Below, piece after piece: positions 1 to 8,687 of a stretch of DNA of 64,000 nucleotides. The notes beneath the pieces are model-generated. The model was not told the origin of the DNA. It was given only the letters and a program-made list of their open reading frames with translations, and made no database searches. The position numbers were made by a program, and so were the translations under genes. Position 1 is the first letter of the stretch, and every line of letters starts with the position of its first letter. Source of the stretch: Mesobacillus sp. AQ2 (GTDB lineage: Bacteria > Bacillota > Bacilli > Bacillales > Cytobacillaceae); assembly GCF_030122805.1 (NCBI RefSeq), contig NZ_CP126080.1, positions 2,733,001 through 2,797,000 on the forward strand, in the 5' to 3' direction.

Positions 1-30
1 GGAAACACCTCTTTCATTATAGTTTTAAGA

Positions 31-61
31 AAAAGAAAACAGAGGAAAGATTCCTCTGTTT
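31..61 (-). terminator. Intrinsic terminator after the DUF1002 gene
   Basis: A perfect 10-bp stem (arms 38-47 and 51-60, loop 48-50) lies at the stop codon at 62. On the minus strand it is followed by a T-rich tract. Confidence 0.8.
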
Positions 62-982
62 TTATGAAAAAATGCTTTTGATGCTTTCTATTAGTTCGTT
101 GAAGAAGTTGGAGACTGATTCCAGGAACCCTTTATCACCCACTGCTTCCTCGATCCTTTTCTGGATATCATCCGAAAGTGTTTCTAATTGGGTTTTTACA
201 TTGTCAAAATTTATATTCAGGTCCCTCATCTTATTGAACAGGTCGATAAGGAGCTGCCTGTCTTCAGGACTTACCTGAATCTCAAGTGTTTTTAACTTAT
301 CATCAATGATTTTTTCGATTTCTTCTTTTGTTGCCGGATTTTGCTCGGCAATTTCCTTCTTGATTTCAGTCAGGAGTTCACTGACTTTATCCTGATCAAG
401 GCCATCCTTTTTAGCCAGTTTTGTCGCCAGGTTCAATTCTTGATTCGCTACTTCTGTGCGGTCCTTATTGAGTTCTGTTCCTTCACCTTCATCATACGCC
501 TTGTAAATTCCAACGAGTGCTGAGTGACCAGTAACCTTCACCGGGGAAACCACATCCACGACTGCATCCTCGATTCCTGCAGTCAACAGGGCGTTCGCAT
601 ACATTTCATCGGTTACTTCTGTAATATTTTCCGGAGTGACCTGGTTAATCACCAGTCCCTCTCCTGTATCTTTCCTGGTGATTTTCGCCGACGAGTACAT
701 GTTTGAATGTTCGTCACCGTCTATATAATTTACTAGGTCTTTTCCTGTGACAATTATTTCTTTAACTTTTGATGGGTCCTTCACTCCCAGCAGCTCCCTG
801 ACCTCATCCTTCTGTTTTTCAGAAAGAGCTTCGCCGTATACAACAATCGGAAGGCCATATTTTTCATTAATGGCATCCTCATCATTATCATTAGACGCAA
901 ATGCTGGTACAGCAATCATCCCTAAAGACAAAATGAGTAGATTGAATAATGCTGTGATTTTCAACAAGTATTTCGGTTTCAT
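62..982 (-). CDS. DUF1002 family exported protein (YpuA-like)
   Basis: This is a 306-aa protein with a Sec-type signal peptide (lysines at residues 2 and 4, a hydrophobic stretch to about residue 26, cleavage likely after VPAFA). The rest resembles the DUF1002/YpuA family: a mixed globular region, then a highly charged helical C-terminal third. The family's function is unknown; in Bacillus it is an exported envelope protein. The start at 982 is set by AAAGGAG eight bases upstream. A longer reading from a TTG at 1000 would place that ribosome binding site inside the gene. It is the last gene before the terminator at 31-61. Confidence 0.8.
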   Translation of the reverse strand: MKPKYLLKITALFNLLILSLGMIAVPAFASNDNDEDAINEKYGLPIVVYGEALSEKQKDEVRELLGVKDPSKVKEIIVTGKDLVNYIDGDEHSNMYSSAKITRKDTGEGLVINQVTPENITEVTDEMYANALLTAGIEDAVVDVVSPVKVTGHSALVGIYKAYDEGEGTELNKDRTEVANQELNLATKLAKKDGLDQDKVSELLTEIKKEIAEQNPATKEEIEKIIDDKLKTLEIQVSPEDRQLLIDLFNKMRDLNINFDNVKTQLETLSDDIQKRIEEAVGDKGFLESVSNFFNELIESIKSIFS

Positions 983-1021
983 ATATATTCTCCTTTTCAA
1001 ACCAATTCTTATAAAACAATC

Positions 1022-1249
1022 TTATTTTTCACCAGATTCAAGCTTTCTGGCCACTTGCCTTTCCAGCCTTTGAACTTTGTGCATTAAGTTATAGATCAAA
1101 GCAGTCATAAAACTGAGCTGGATCAACATGAAAATTCCCACGAACAAAGCAGAATCAACTTCAAACCCGGAAAATAAAAACATTAACAAATAGAATAATA
1201 TAATACCTCCAAAAAGATTTGCAATGAATATAAACAGCCAATTATCCAT
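1022..1249 (-). CDS. Small two-TM membrane protein, unrecognised
   Basis: A 75-aa protein with two predicted membrane helices (about residues 5-27 and 34-55) and a short charged C-terminal tail that could form a coil (QRLERQVARKLE). The start has a GGTGGAG ribosome binding site. I do not recognise a family. It lies 39 bases upstream of the DUF1002 start on the same strand, so the two may be co-transcribed. Confidence 0.6.
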   Translation of the reverse strand: MDNWLFIFIANLFGGIILFYLLMFLFSGFEVDSALFVGIFMLIQLSFMTALIYNLMHKVQRLERQVARKLESGEK

Positions 1250-1354
1250 TTCTCCACCCTTCAGTACATCTATATGTACGATAAAAATGGTATAAAAGTT
1301 TCAACTAAGTTCAATATGAAATTTTTCTGCTCTATTAAAGAATCCTGGAGAAAA

Positions 1355-2104
1355 TCATTGGTAAATTTCCCTCTTATCCAAATACCTGATATGTTCAATA
1401 TGGCTCTCTCCACTCCCAAAACCATGTGAGTTCCCTGGTAAAGGCGGATACTCATCGCTTCCATCCTTGTTAACGGAGCTCCATCCTAAATAGTATTGTT
1501 CAGGCGGAAAAAAATCAGAAAAAATCGAATTCGGCATACTGGAAGCAGTCAACTGATTTTCTACAGTGATAAATTCAATCCATTCATCAGGAATTTTAGT
1601 AAAACCATAACTGGACTTTCCACCTACTTCTATTTCCAATTCCATTTGGACCTTTGGAAAGTAGTGGTGCTTTCCATCAGATATGCTGAAGTTTCCGTCT
1701 TTCTTTAAATAAAAGTTCAGGTTTGCAAGCTGATTATCCGGATGAAAATTCCAGATAATATAGTAACTCCCGGGATCTTTAGGGTCTGTTTTCCATAATT
1801 GAGGAGTCGCACCTGTGTCAATGCGTGCAAATTCCCACTTGTGTTTTCTCCACTCCCAGAAACTGAGACCATATCCTTCATTTTTTGTAATAAAAGGGGC
1901 CAGAACATGCTTTGAATCAATAAAAATGATATCTTGAATCAACTCTATGTCTGCCTCAGGGAATTCCTTCATCATTTCATTAATGGCTTGTTGTTTGCCA
2001 GGAAACCCACCCGGGGGAGCGAAATAGAACCAGTAACCAGCGAGTATCACCAATAGGGTCAGCCCCAGCCCCCCAAGGAGCAGCATACTTTTTTTATTTC
2101 CCAT
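1355..2104 (-). CDS. Membrane-anchored protein of unknown function
   Basis: A 249-aa protein with one N-terminal membrane anchor (about residues 7-28), then a soluble region rich in Trp, Tyr, Asp and Pro that is probably outside the cell. No family was recognised. AAAGGAGGGG lies at the very end of the preceding gene, which stops one base before this start, so translation is probably coupled. The tail (HGFGSGESHIEHIRYL) is polar and shows no cell-wall sorting motif. Confidence 0.7.
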   Translation of the reverse strand: MGNKKSMLLLGGLGLTLLVILAGYWFYFAPPGGFPGKQQAINEMMKEFPEADIELIQDIIFIDSKHVLAPFITKNEGYGLSFWEWRKHKWEFARIDTGATPQLWKTDPKDPGSYYIIWNFHPDNQLANLNFYLKKDGNFSISDGKHHYFPKVQMELEIEVGGKSSYGFTKIPDEWIEFITVENQLTASSMPNSIFSDFFPPEQYYLGWSSVNKDGSDEYPPLPGNSHGFGSGESHIEHIRYLDKREIYQ

Positions 2105-2105
2105 T

Positions 2106-2810
2106 CTACTTCCCCTCCTTTAAAAAAGAGGCTTTTGAGCGGAAATAAAATTGTTCCTGTGGTGTTATAATTAAAATCCCTCTTCCATCCTCTTCTACAT
2201 AGATCACCGGGTGAACCCCGCTGCCCATTCTGGCTTTTACCCCGGTTATTTGATATGCAAATCGTTCATCGGCCTGAGCCTGCGTTTCAACGTTCTCCAT
2301 TGAATCATAATACCAGGCATCGCTGGAAATTTTCTTTTTATCCATTTTTGGAATTTCAGATTGAAATGATTCTGCGTCCAGCATTTTTTCGTTCGCAGAT
2401 GGATGAGTTTTCAGGATGGATGCTTCACTGATGTCTGAAATGTATGTTGATAACTTGTCATTTGGATAAATGCTCGATTGAATCAGAGGACTCAATAATG
2501 CTGACAAAAGGAAAATATAATTAGCCAGGAATCCTAACCATGCATATTTTCGGTATCGGGACCAGCCAGTACCTTCGTTCCTTTTATTATATCGAGCAAA
2601 GAGAATCCAAACTCCGAGTGGAAGTATAGCTACTTTAATCTGCTGGTCCATATAAGGAAGATTAATAGAAAATGAGAATAACCCTATGAAAATTACGAGT
2701 GCCATCTTCCATATCTTTGGCTTAATTTCCTGCTCTCGGTAAATCCTGAGAGCTATAAATAAAATCAGAATCCATGATACAAAATTCATAACAAACATTG
2801 TCACGTTCAT
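2106..2810 (-). CDS. Multi-TM membrane protein of unknown function
   Basis: A 234-aa protein with about four N-terminal membrane helices in residues 1-125, then a soluble domain of about 110 residues. It overlaps the ribosome binding site of the next gene (start 2104), which suggests a two-gene operon whose products work together at the membrane. GAGGTG precedes the start. No family was recognised. Confidence 0.7.
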   Translation of the reverse strand: MNVTMFVMNFVSWILILFIALRIYREQEIKPKIWKMALVIFIGLFSFSINLPYMDQQIKVAILPLGVWILFARYNKRNEGTGWSRYRKYAWLGFLANYIFLLSALLSPLIQSSIYPNDKLSTYISDISEASILKTHPSANEKMLDAESFQSEIPKMDKKKISSDAWYYDSMENVETQAQADERFAYQITGVKARMGSGVHPVIYVEEDGRGILIITPQEQFYFRSKASFLKEGK

Positions 2811-2839
2811 CTACACACCTCAAATCCCTCTAAATCATT

Positions 2840-3430
2840 TCATCTGAATGCATTGATCAGAAAATATTTGGTCAATGCAAGATATTCTCTTGCATACGAC
2901 TTTACGACTGCTTGTACTGGGGTCTCAGCTGGGAGTCCGTTCAACGCGAGTCCCTCTTTTTCTGCAATCATGCCGGCACGGTAAATATGGAAATCATTTG
3001 TTACGACAAGTCCAGACACAGCATCTTTCGGTATTAACCTTTTAGAGAAGCGAATATTTTCATATGTATCTGTAGATTGATCTTCGAGAAGAATTCTGGA
3101 TTCTTCGATGCCGTATTCCATCAGAGCTCGTTTAATCGCTTCTGCTTCGGATATATCCTCGCCAGGACCTTTACCTCCTGAAGCTATGGCAATTGTGTTT
3201 AGGTTTTCTTTTAGGTAGTCTGCCGCAGAGTCTATCCTGAATTGAAGCGCTAGTGATGGGTTTTCCCCCTTCACACGGGCACCAAGAATGATCATGTAAT
3301 CTGCATTTTGTGGCACAGATTCATTAGCGTGTTGAATGATCTGATAATGGAGTATGCCGAAGTATAACATGGTAAGAACCACTCCAGCCACTAACCATCT
3401 TTTAAGAAACCTTTTATCTTTTATCCTCAT
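2840..3430 (-). CDS. YdcF/SanA-type DUF218 envelope protein
   Basis: A 196-aa protein with one N-terminal membrane anchor (about residues 12-30) and a DUF218 domain. Family features visible are the early strand YMIILGARV, the SGGKGPGEDISEAEAIKRAL segment, LEDQSTDTYENI and VVTNDFHIYRAGMIAEK. Such proteins face the periplasm or outer wall zone and are linked to envelope integrity, but no reaction is established. It stands upstream of the 2106-2810 gene with a 29-base gap and may head that transcript. Confidence 0.85.
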   Translation of the reverse strand: MRIKDKRFLKRWLVAGVVLTMLYFGILHYQIIQHANESVPQNADYMIILGARVKGENPSLALQFRIDSAADYLKENLNTIAIASGGKGPGEDISEAEAIKRALMEYGIEESRILLEDQSTDTYENIRFSKRLIPKDAVSGLVVTNDFHIYRAGMIAEKEGLALNGLPAETPVQAVVKSYAREYLALTKYFLINAFR

Positions 3431-3670
3431 ACTATTTACCTGTCTTTCTAATAATTACTACCATATTACCATCCTTTTGTGTAATTGTTTGGTATTCAGT
3501 AAAATTATGACAAAAATCTGACTGTTAGGAAAGGATTTTAAGCACTAGTAATGATTCTTCAATCATATTCTGTTGCTTCTTCACTATCTTTGACGAAAGA
3601 CAACTAGTTTTGTCAGGCACAAAGGAATTGACTATTATAACAGCGAAATTTTTTTATGGGAGGGATGATC

Positions 3671-4192
3671 ATGAACACTAGTGCAGTCGCAAAGTTGCTT
3701 GGGGTTTCGCCAAGTACGATACAGCGTTGGGTGAAACAGGCGAACCTTCAAATGGAACGTACAGAGCTAGGGCATTATCAATTTTCGGATGAGAGCATCG
3801 AAATCTTGAAAGATATCAAAGATCAGCTTAATAACGGTGTTCTGCTTCAGGATTTAAAAATTAAAGGGAGAAAGCCAAGAAAAGCAACCGTAATAGGCGG
3901 ATCAACTGAGATGGCTCTTGGACCGCTGGTCAGGCGGATGGATGAATTTGATCAAAAGCTTGAAAGAAAGGCGGATGAAGTGGTTGCATATCAGATTCTC
4001 CAGCACAGAAGGGAAATAGATGAGCTACAGAATGAAATAGACGTTCTTAAGAATCTTATCATCAGCATGCAGGAAGCTGCCGCAGAGAGGGAAAAAGAAA
4101 CCACCGAGGTAAAGACAGAATTGTCATCGTCGCTCTCACCTCTAAGGAAATTCAAAAAGAAAAACATCATTAGTTCTTTTTTTGGATTTTAA
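3671..4192 (+). CDS. racA: RacA, chromosome-anchoring protein of sporulation
   Basis: This DNA-binding protein bridges the origin region to the cell pole (through DivIVA) when the axial filament forms at the onset of sporulation. The 173-aa sequence starts with a MerR-like winged-helix domain (VAKLLGVSPSTIQRWVKQ). A basic linker and a coiled coil (about residues 90-145) follow, with a lysine-rich tail. The start at 3671 is chosen because GGGAGG ends seven bases upstream; an in-frame ATG at 3656 has no such site. Domain order and the opening residues match B. subtilis RacA. It is monocistronic, with its own terminator. Confidence 0.9.
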   Translation: MNTSAVAKLLGVSPSTIQRWVKQANLQMERTELGHYQFSDESIEILKDIKDQLNNGVLLQDLKIKGRKPRKATVIGGSTEMALGPLVRRMDEFDQKLERKADEVVAYQILQHRREIDELQNEIDVLKNLIISMQEAAAEREKETTEVKTELSSSLSPLRKFKKKNIISSFFGF

Positions 4193-4198
4193 GCCTCG

Positions 4199-4223
4199 CA
4201 CATCGTGGATGTGTTTTTTTTTT
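4199..4223 (+). terminator. Intrinsic terminator of racA
   Basis: A 6-bp stem (CACATC/GATGTG) with a 3-base loop, directly followed by ten T residues, six bases after the racA stop codon. Confidence 0.85.
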
Positions 4224-4232
4224 GGTCTTGTT

Positions 4233-4270
4233 CAAACAAAAAAACAGACCCAAATTACTGAGTCTGTTTT
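4233..4270 (-). terminator. Intrinsic terminator of the cold-shock gene
   Basis: A 9-bp stem (4241-4249 with 4262-4270). On the minus strand it runs into a T-rich tract, converging with the racA terminator. Confidence 0.8.
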
Positions 4271-4282
4271 GGATATCCTTAG

Positions 4283-4483
4283 TTAGAGCTTCTGTACGTT
4301 TGTAGCCTGCGGACCACGCTGGCCCTGTTCAACATCAAACGATACTTCTTGTCCTTCATCTAAAGATTTGTAGCCTTCACCCTGGATTGCTGAGAAATGT
4401 ACGAACACATCGTCTCCACCTTCACGCTCAATGAACCCAAAGCCTTTTTCACTGTTAAACCATTTTACCTTACCACGTTCCAC
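4283..4483 (-). CDS. Cold-shock protein (CspC-like)
   Basis: A 66-aa single OB-fold nucleic-acid-binding protein of the CspA family with both RNA-binding motifs (KGFGFI and VFVHFSAI). These proteins act as RNA chaperones in translation at low temperature. The C-terminal half ([15 protein letters not shown]) resembles B. subtilis CspC more than CspB or CspD, so the paralogue assignment is tentative. The start is GTG with GGAGG eight bases upstream. Convergent with racA and terminated separately. Confidence 0.95.
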   Translation of the reverse strand: MERGKVKWFNSEKGFGFIEREGGDDVFVHFSAIQGEGYKSLDEGQEVSFDVEQGQRGPQATNVQKL

Positions 4484-4535
4484 TATTGTTGCCTCCTAGC
4501 GATTTAAGAAAATTGCAATTTAACCTTGCGTGATT

Positions 4536-4541
4536 ATTATA
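4536..4541 (-). promoter_or_regulatory. Candidate -10 box of the cold-shock gene
   Basis: A perfect TATAAT on the minus strand, 53 bases upstream of the GTG start. The expected -35 region (AGTTTA at 17-base spacing) is weak. This leaves an untranslated leader of about 45 bases. Confidence 0.4.
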
Positions 4542-4666
4542 TCCATTCATGAATATTTTAAACTCTAAAATAGGATTTTTTTTAGGAAGGACTGAAAACC
4601 AGTATCTCCCAGACGAGCAACGAGAAACACGCTGCTTTCATTTACCTGCTTCTTTTCTATTGATTT

Positions 4667-5695
4667 TCAACTGCTGATTTTCCTAAAAGTCTCTTCATCA
4701 CAGATGATAAACATCTTTGCTCCGTCTGGAATAGGTTCATTATGCTTTCTGGCAACATCAAGTGCATGGCCGTCTGAAATGAGCGTCGCTCCTAAATCGA
4801 ACAACTCCATCGCTGCCTGCTTGTATGTCCCCCAATGCGGTTTCTTTTCGACCTCATACAAGTTTTCACCTTCCATGTTACTGAGCAATTGTTTGAATAG
4901 CTTACTTGAGCCATGAAAGATTGCCGCCTGGGCCATCAGCTTGGATACTGATTCATTCGATAATATGAATTCATCTATATTTGCATGTTCGAACAGTGCA
5001 ATATGCTTTTCCTTCATAATCTCGGCGATTGTGTATATGTTTTTTCCAGACTGTTTGGATATATGCTCCACCCTTGAAGCAATAAGCAAAGTTTTCCCAT
5101 CAGCATATTCTGGCAGCCCGATACGATCATCTGTAAATACTGCCACTGACTTTGACTCCAGGATATTAGCCTTAATCAGCACTTCTTCCTCTGCAGGGTT
5201 GCCACTGACAAAATGGACTCGTTCATGCTTCACCGGTGATTCATTGCTGTGGTCGACAATAACGATATCAGATCTATTATTGGAGTTCAGGATTTCTTCA
5301 ACAACGTTTTTCAGCTTATCTTTGGAGGAACCAATCAAAATATAGTGGTCCTTGCCTTTGTATGCCAATTCCCCTTCCTCCTTCATCTTTTTATAAAGTG
5401 CCAGGCTTTCAAAAATTTTGCCAATTATGATGCCCATTGCTCCGATTCCAACTGTATAGAGCAATACCATTGTGAAAATCCTTCCGAGGTCACTGCTTGG
5501 AGAGTAATCTCCATATCCAACTGTGACGACTGTTGTCATTGTCCACCAGACGGCATCCAGATATCTTGGAAATGTTTCAGGTTCAAGAGTTTTAATAATC
5601 AGACTGCTTAACAGGATCACAGCCAAAACAATCAGTGTGATTTTCCACAGACTGATTCTCATCATCTTTGTGAATAATCTTTGTAAAATCCACAT
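4667..5695 (-). CDS. Two-TM potassium channel with TrkA-N/RCK domain (YugO-type)
   Basis: A 342-aa K+ channel. Two membrane helices (about 18-36 and 72-95) flank a pore loop with the selectivity filter TVGYGD at residues 58-63. From residue 117 follows a cytosolic TrkA-N/RCK Rossmann domain (HYILIGSSKDKLKNVVEEIL) that normally gates the pore by ligand binding. Architecture and length resemble B. subtilis YugO. It is the last gene of a five-gene operon, 16 bases after the ATP-grasp gene, with AGGAGG before its start. Linkage to that ligase suggests that channel activity is coupled to the product of the operon (inference). Confidence 0.9.
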   Translation of the reverse strand: MWILQRLFTKMMRISLWKITLIVLAVILLSSLIIKTLEPETFPRYLDAVWWTMTTVVTVGYGDYSPSSDLGRIFTMVLLYTVGIGAMGIIIGKIFESLALYKKMKEEGELAYKGKDHYILIGSSKDKLKNVVEEILNSNNRSDIVIVDHSNESPVKHERVHFVSGNPAEEEVLIKANILESKSVAVFTDDRIGLPEYADGKTLLIASRVEHISKQSGKNIYTIAEIMKEKHIALFEHANIDEFILSNESVSKLMAQAAIFHGSSKLFKQLLSNMEGENLYEVEKKPHWGTYKQAAMELFDLGATLISDGHALDVARKHNEPIPDGAKMFIICDEETFRKISS

Positions 5696-5711
5696 GTATG
5701 TACCTCCTATC

Positions 5712-6944
5712 CTAAACGATCAAGCCAGCCGGCAAAAAGCATGATAGGTTGTTTGTGATCTTGCCGCCAACCCTGTAACCAAAAGCGGACGGTTCACCAT
5801 AGACAAGAAAGCTCCCGGTCAGTATATGTCCGTTTTGTCTCCCATTTTCAGATAGGTATTGGACAGAAGGCAATTTGATATACTGCTGAAAAATTGATGG
5901 TACTTGATCGTAATTTTTCTGTTGCTCCTCAAGAACCAATTGACCGCTCGAATCGAAAATCTGAACTGTGTCTCCTTCCCTCCCAAAAATCGGTTTTTTG
6001 ACATAAGGGATTTTTTTTTCGAGGAAATAGTCTGCTTCCAGATACGTGGGAAGAAAATATTGGTGTATCCATTGGTGCTCTTCTTTACTGAAGAAAGGAT
6101 CCTTATTTTCATGCATTCCCCAAATTACCGCCTGTACTGCTTTATTTTGCAACAAGAACGCAGATGGAGGATTAATCACAGCCAGTTTCTTTGTTTTTAT
6201 AAGATCCATCAACCAGAGCCCGATTCTATTCCCTGAATGGTCTTCATCAAGGATCATGCTCTCAATCGGGAAAGTTTGCCTGTACAGAATGTCAATTTTG
6301 CGTCCATATTCATCAAAAAGGCCCTCTCCTGGCTGGATTCTTAATTTATCCAATGAGATAAACCTTGAAGGTAATCCGTACAATTCTTGTAAATACAAAA
6401 CAGTGTTCTTGTCCTCAATATTATCTTCATGCGCTGTAAAAACGACGTATGGTTCCACTTCGGCTACCCATTTTGCAGAGGCATGAACGGCTTTCCTGAT
6501 AGCTGCGGCTAGCTGCTCTTCTTTTGATTCATTTGGATCTCCATAGCCAAAACTCTTTGCCACCAGTCCATTTACGTGAAACAACTCTTTGATGAAAGTA
6601 GGAGTATCGGCATTAATTTCAATGCATTTGTATGTATCATCCGTTTTTATGAGATCAAGTCTTGCAATGACACTTTCTGGATTCAAGGTTTTTAGCCGGA
6701 TAAAATCTACGGTTTGGTGAGGAAATCCTAACTCAAGTAAGGTATCTTTATCCACCTTTCTCAGCAGGTCACAGATTTTGAAAAACACTTTTCCAACTCT
6801 GGAAGTACAAAGCCTGATTTCATCCGCTTCGTTCTGGGAAATTGCTGCTACATCGTATAAAGCGTATTCTTCCCCATATAAGTCAGGCCAGAAATTCTTG
6901 ATCCCTCTATAGAAATTCATTCGTCTTTTTCGATGGTCTTCCAT
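5712..6944 (-). CDS. Glutathionylspermidine-synthase-like ATP-grasp ligase (YgiC/YjfC family)
   Basis: A 410-aa enzyme of the GSP-synthetase ATP-grasp family. These enzymes form amide bonds between a carboxylate and an amine using ATP; the substrate here is unknown. Visible are the KCIEINADTPT segment (about 106-116), with acidic and Asn residues that usually bind Mg-ATP, and the VKKPIFGREG lysine/glycine loop (about 315-324). The amidase half of E. coli Gsp is absent, as in YgiC and YjfC. The start at 6944 has AGGAGG six bases upstream and sits ten bases after the preceding gene; an upstream ATG at 6974 would overlap it. Fourth gene of the operon. Confidence 0.88.
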   Translation of the reverse strand: MEDHRKRRMNFYRGIKNFWPDLYGEEYALYDVAAISQNEADEIRLCTSRVGKVFFKICDLLRKVDKDTLLELGFPHQTVDFIRLKTLNPESVIARLDLIKTDDTYKCIEINADTPTFIKELFHVNGLVAKSFGYGDPNESKEEQLAAAIRKAVHASAKWVAEVEPYVVFTAHEDNIEDKNTVLYLQELYGLPSRFISLDKLRIQPGEGLFDEYGRKIDILYRQTFPIESMILDEDHSGNRIGLWLMDLIKTKKLAVINPPSAFLLQNKAVQAVIWGMHENKDPFFSKEEHQWIHQYFLPTYLEADYFLEKKIPYVKKPIFGREGDTVQIFDSSGQLVLEEQQKNYDQVPSIFQQYIKLPSVQYLSENGRQNGHILTGSFLVYGEPSAFGYRVGGKITNNLSCFLPAGLIV

Positions 6945-6954
6945 GGAATGCCTC

Positions 6955-7419
6955 CTATTCCATGTCGTTTTCATGCAAATTTTTCACATACAGAACGTAT
7001 ACTCCCCGGTCCTCATCAATTTCAGTAGAAGTAACCAACATTTGGCCAATTTCCGGGACATCCGTTACATCCTTTAAAAGATAACGAATGACATCGAGAT
7101 GGGTTTGGCAAGGAACAGTGGATAGCAATTTGTAATTCTCAAATTCACTATACCTGCGAAATTCAACGTGAATGCCCAATCCCCTATAATTTTTCTCGTC
7201 AATGACTGAATTGTTCCTTCCACGGTCCTCAAGAACCAGGATTTCTTCTTCCCCGTTCATTTCATTCGACACTAATTCATATTGGTTTCCCTTGATCACG
7301 AAATAGGTGCATAACTGTCGTGCATAAAACTCATCTATGCCAACAGTCGCGGTCGTATATTCATATAAAGGTTCGTAGCCGCCTTTTCCATCATGGATAA
7401 AATAAGTCAGTTTTTTCAT
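6955..7419 (-). CDS. Cytosolic protein of unknown function in the ATP-grasp operon
   Basis: A 154-aa soluble, acidic protein with no signal or membrane segment, beginning MKKLTYFIHDGKGGYEPLYEY. I do not recognise a family. It sits between the DUF350 gene (15-base gap) and the ATP-grasp gene (10-base gap), with AAGGAGA before its start. In enterobacterial yjf/ygi loci an uncharacterised cytosolic partner holds a comparable place (YjfK), but I cannot show homology by eye. Confidence 0.65.
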   Translation of the reverse strand: MKKLTYFIHDGKGGYEPLYEYTTATVGIDEFYARQLCTYFVIKGNQYELVSNEMNGEEEILVLEDRGRNNSVIDEKNYRGLGIHVEFRRYSEFENYKLLSTVPCQTHLDVIRYLLKDVTDVPEIGQMLVTSTEIDEDRGVYVLYVKNLHENDME

Positions 7420-7434
7420 GGCACTAAAATCTCC

Positions 7435-7833
7435 TTAATACGAAAGACTCTTGGCTACAATCCAGCCAACAGCAAGTGAAAGTGAAAATAGAATGACACC
7501 GACAGAACGATTATCTTCCTCTATCGCTTTTTGAAGGCTGTACCTGATTGTTACAACCTCGGCGACAAAAAACACGAGGATTTGAGTGAAAATTCCAATA
7601 GACCCCCAAATTGCCATATCAAGCAGGGAAATTGAATATTCTGCCGCAGCCCCAAGGACAATGGCGAGTCCGAGCATTTTCCCGCCAAGAGAAAGAGCAG
7701 CAGTAACATTTCTCTTGCCGATCAGTTCAAATTCCTTGATTTTAGGAGTAGCAAGCACGAATAATCCTACCCCTGCTGTCAGCAAAAGCAGTCCAAGTCC
7801 TAAATAAGAGGCAAAATTTATATATAAATTCAT
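7435..7833 (-). CDS. DUF350 (YjfL-type) membrane protein
   Basis: A 132-aa integral membrane protein with four hydrophobic helices (about 5-27, 46-68, 74-95 and 110-131), the layout of the DUF350/UPF0719 family (E. coli YjfL). Family function is unknown; it recurs beside YjfC-type ATP-grasp ligases and YgiB/YjfM lipoproteins. AAGGGAGAG overlaps the end of the upstream lipoprotein gene, so translation is likely coupled. Confidence 0.85.
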   Translation of the reverse strand: MNLYINFASYLGLGLLLLTAGVGLFVLATPKIKEFELIGKRNVTAALSLGGKMLGLAIVLGAAAEYSISLLDMAIWGSIGIFTQILVFFVAEVVTIRYSLQKAIEEDNRSVGVILFSLSLAVGWIVAKSLSY

Positions 7834-7848
7834 TATTCATTCTCTCCC

Positions 7849-8289
7849 TTAGCCGCCAGTCGTGCTTCTTGACCCGCTTCCGAATCCAGAGCTGCCTTTT
7901 GGCGTCCTGTTTTTGTAATTGCTGTCCAGCCTGGCCCCTTTAAATGACGAGCTGTTCTTATACTTCATATAATCATTGCTCTTATAAAGCATCGATCGAT
8001 TGGCAAAGAACATACCGGCAAAAAAGAAATGGCCAAAGTATGGGGAATTATTATCATCACATTCCCAGACCCCATCTTCAGCATCCCATTCCCAGTCACT
8101 ACAATCTGTCCCTTCTGGTACCGGAGGGATATCCTGATCCTGTGATGCACTCCAATCCTGTCCCTCACCTGCAGATGAACCCTCATCCCAATCTCTGTCT
8201 GGTAAAACCTGCGGATTATTACATGCTGTAGCTCCCATTAAAAGAGCTGTAGCTGAAATCCCAGCCATAACCTTTTTGGTTTTGTTCAT
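7849..8289 (-). CDS. Lipoprotein of the YgiB/YjfM type
   Basis: A 146-aa precursor with a basic start, a hydrophobic stretch and a likely lipobox ending in Cys (MGATAC, Cys at about residue 23). The mature part is rich in Asp, Ser and Gly, has a DCSDWEWDAEDGVWECDD segment, and ends in a Gly/Ser-rich tail (GFGSGSRSTTGG) closely like the tail of E. coli YgiB. Asp/Cys-rich middle and Ser/Gly tail are hallmarks of DUF1190 proteins, whose role is unknown. The ATG at 8289 is preferred because AAAGAGGTG lies just upstream. It is the first gene of the operon. Confidence 0.75.
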   Translation of the reverse strand: MNKTKKVMAGISATALLMGATACNNPQVLPDRDWDEGSSAGEGQDWSASQDQDIPPVPEGTDCSDWEWDAEDGVWECDDNNSPYFGHFFFAGMFFANRSMLYKSNDYMKYKNSSSFKGARLDSNYKNRTPKGSSGFGSGSRSTTGG

Positions 8290-8519
8290 ATTTTTCACCT
8301 CTTTCTATTCAACAGATGTATTTACGGCAACCTAAGAAAAAAGTTTCAAAATTTCATGCAAACTTTAATTCATTCTAACATTTCCCTGGTTGAAATGATG
8401 CACAATAAGGTATCTCCTTATCTCTACCGGATCATCACAATATGTCGTTCTTTTACCCTAAGTCCTCATTTCTTCCTGCTACGCATTCTGAGTATTTAAA
8501 ACCTAAAGTCCATCTGTAA
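8290..8519. other. Intergenic region with nothing assigned
   Basis: About 230 bases upstream of the lipoprotein operon. It must hold that operon's promoter, but I find no clear -35/-10 pair or dyad. Confidence 0.3.
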
Positions 8520-8645
8520 TTAAGATTCCCCATTAAAGAATTCTTCAAAATTAAAATCCTCTATTTCTGACTTTCCCAATGCAATTTTTGCTAAAATAAT
8601 TTCAAATAGGCATAATCCTGTTAATGTAACTATTCCTGTAAACAT
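8520..8645 (-). CDS. Small membrane-associated ORF, 41 aa
   Basis: A 41-codon ORF with AAGGAG eight bases before the ATG. The first 24 residues form one hydrophobic helix (MFTGIVTLTGLCLFEIILAK) and the tail is acidic (EIEDFNFEEFFNGES). This single-helix-plus-acidic-tail layout is common in Bacillus small membrane regulators. It is divergent from the ccpB-like gene and shares its control region. No family recognised. Confidence 0.5.
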   Translation of the reverse strand: MFTGIVTLTGLCLFEIILAKIALGKSEIEDFNFEEFFNGES

Positions 8646-8687
8646 AATGACAGCTCCTTAAATTCTATTTGCTTATACCATAATTTA

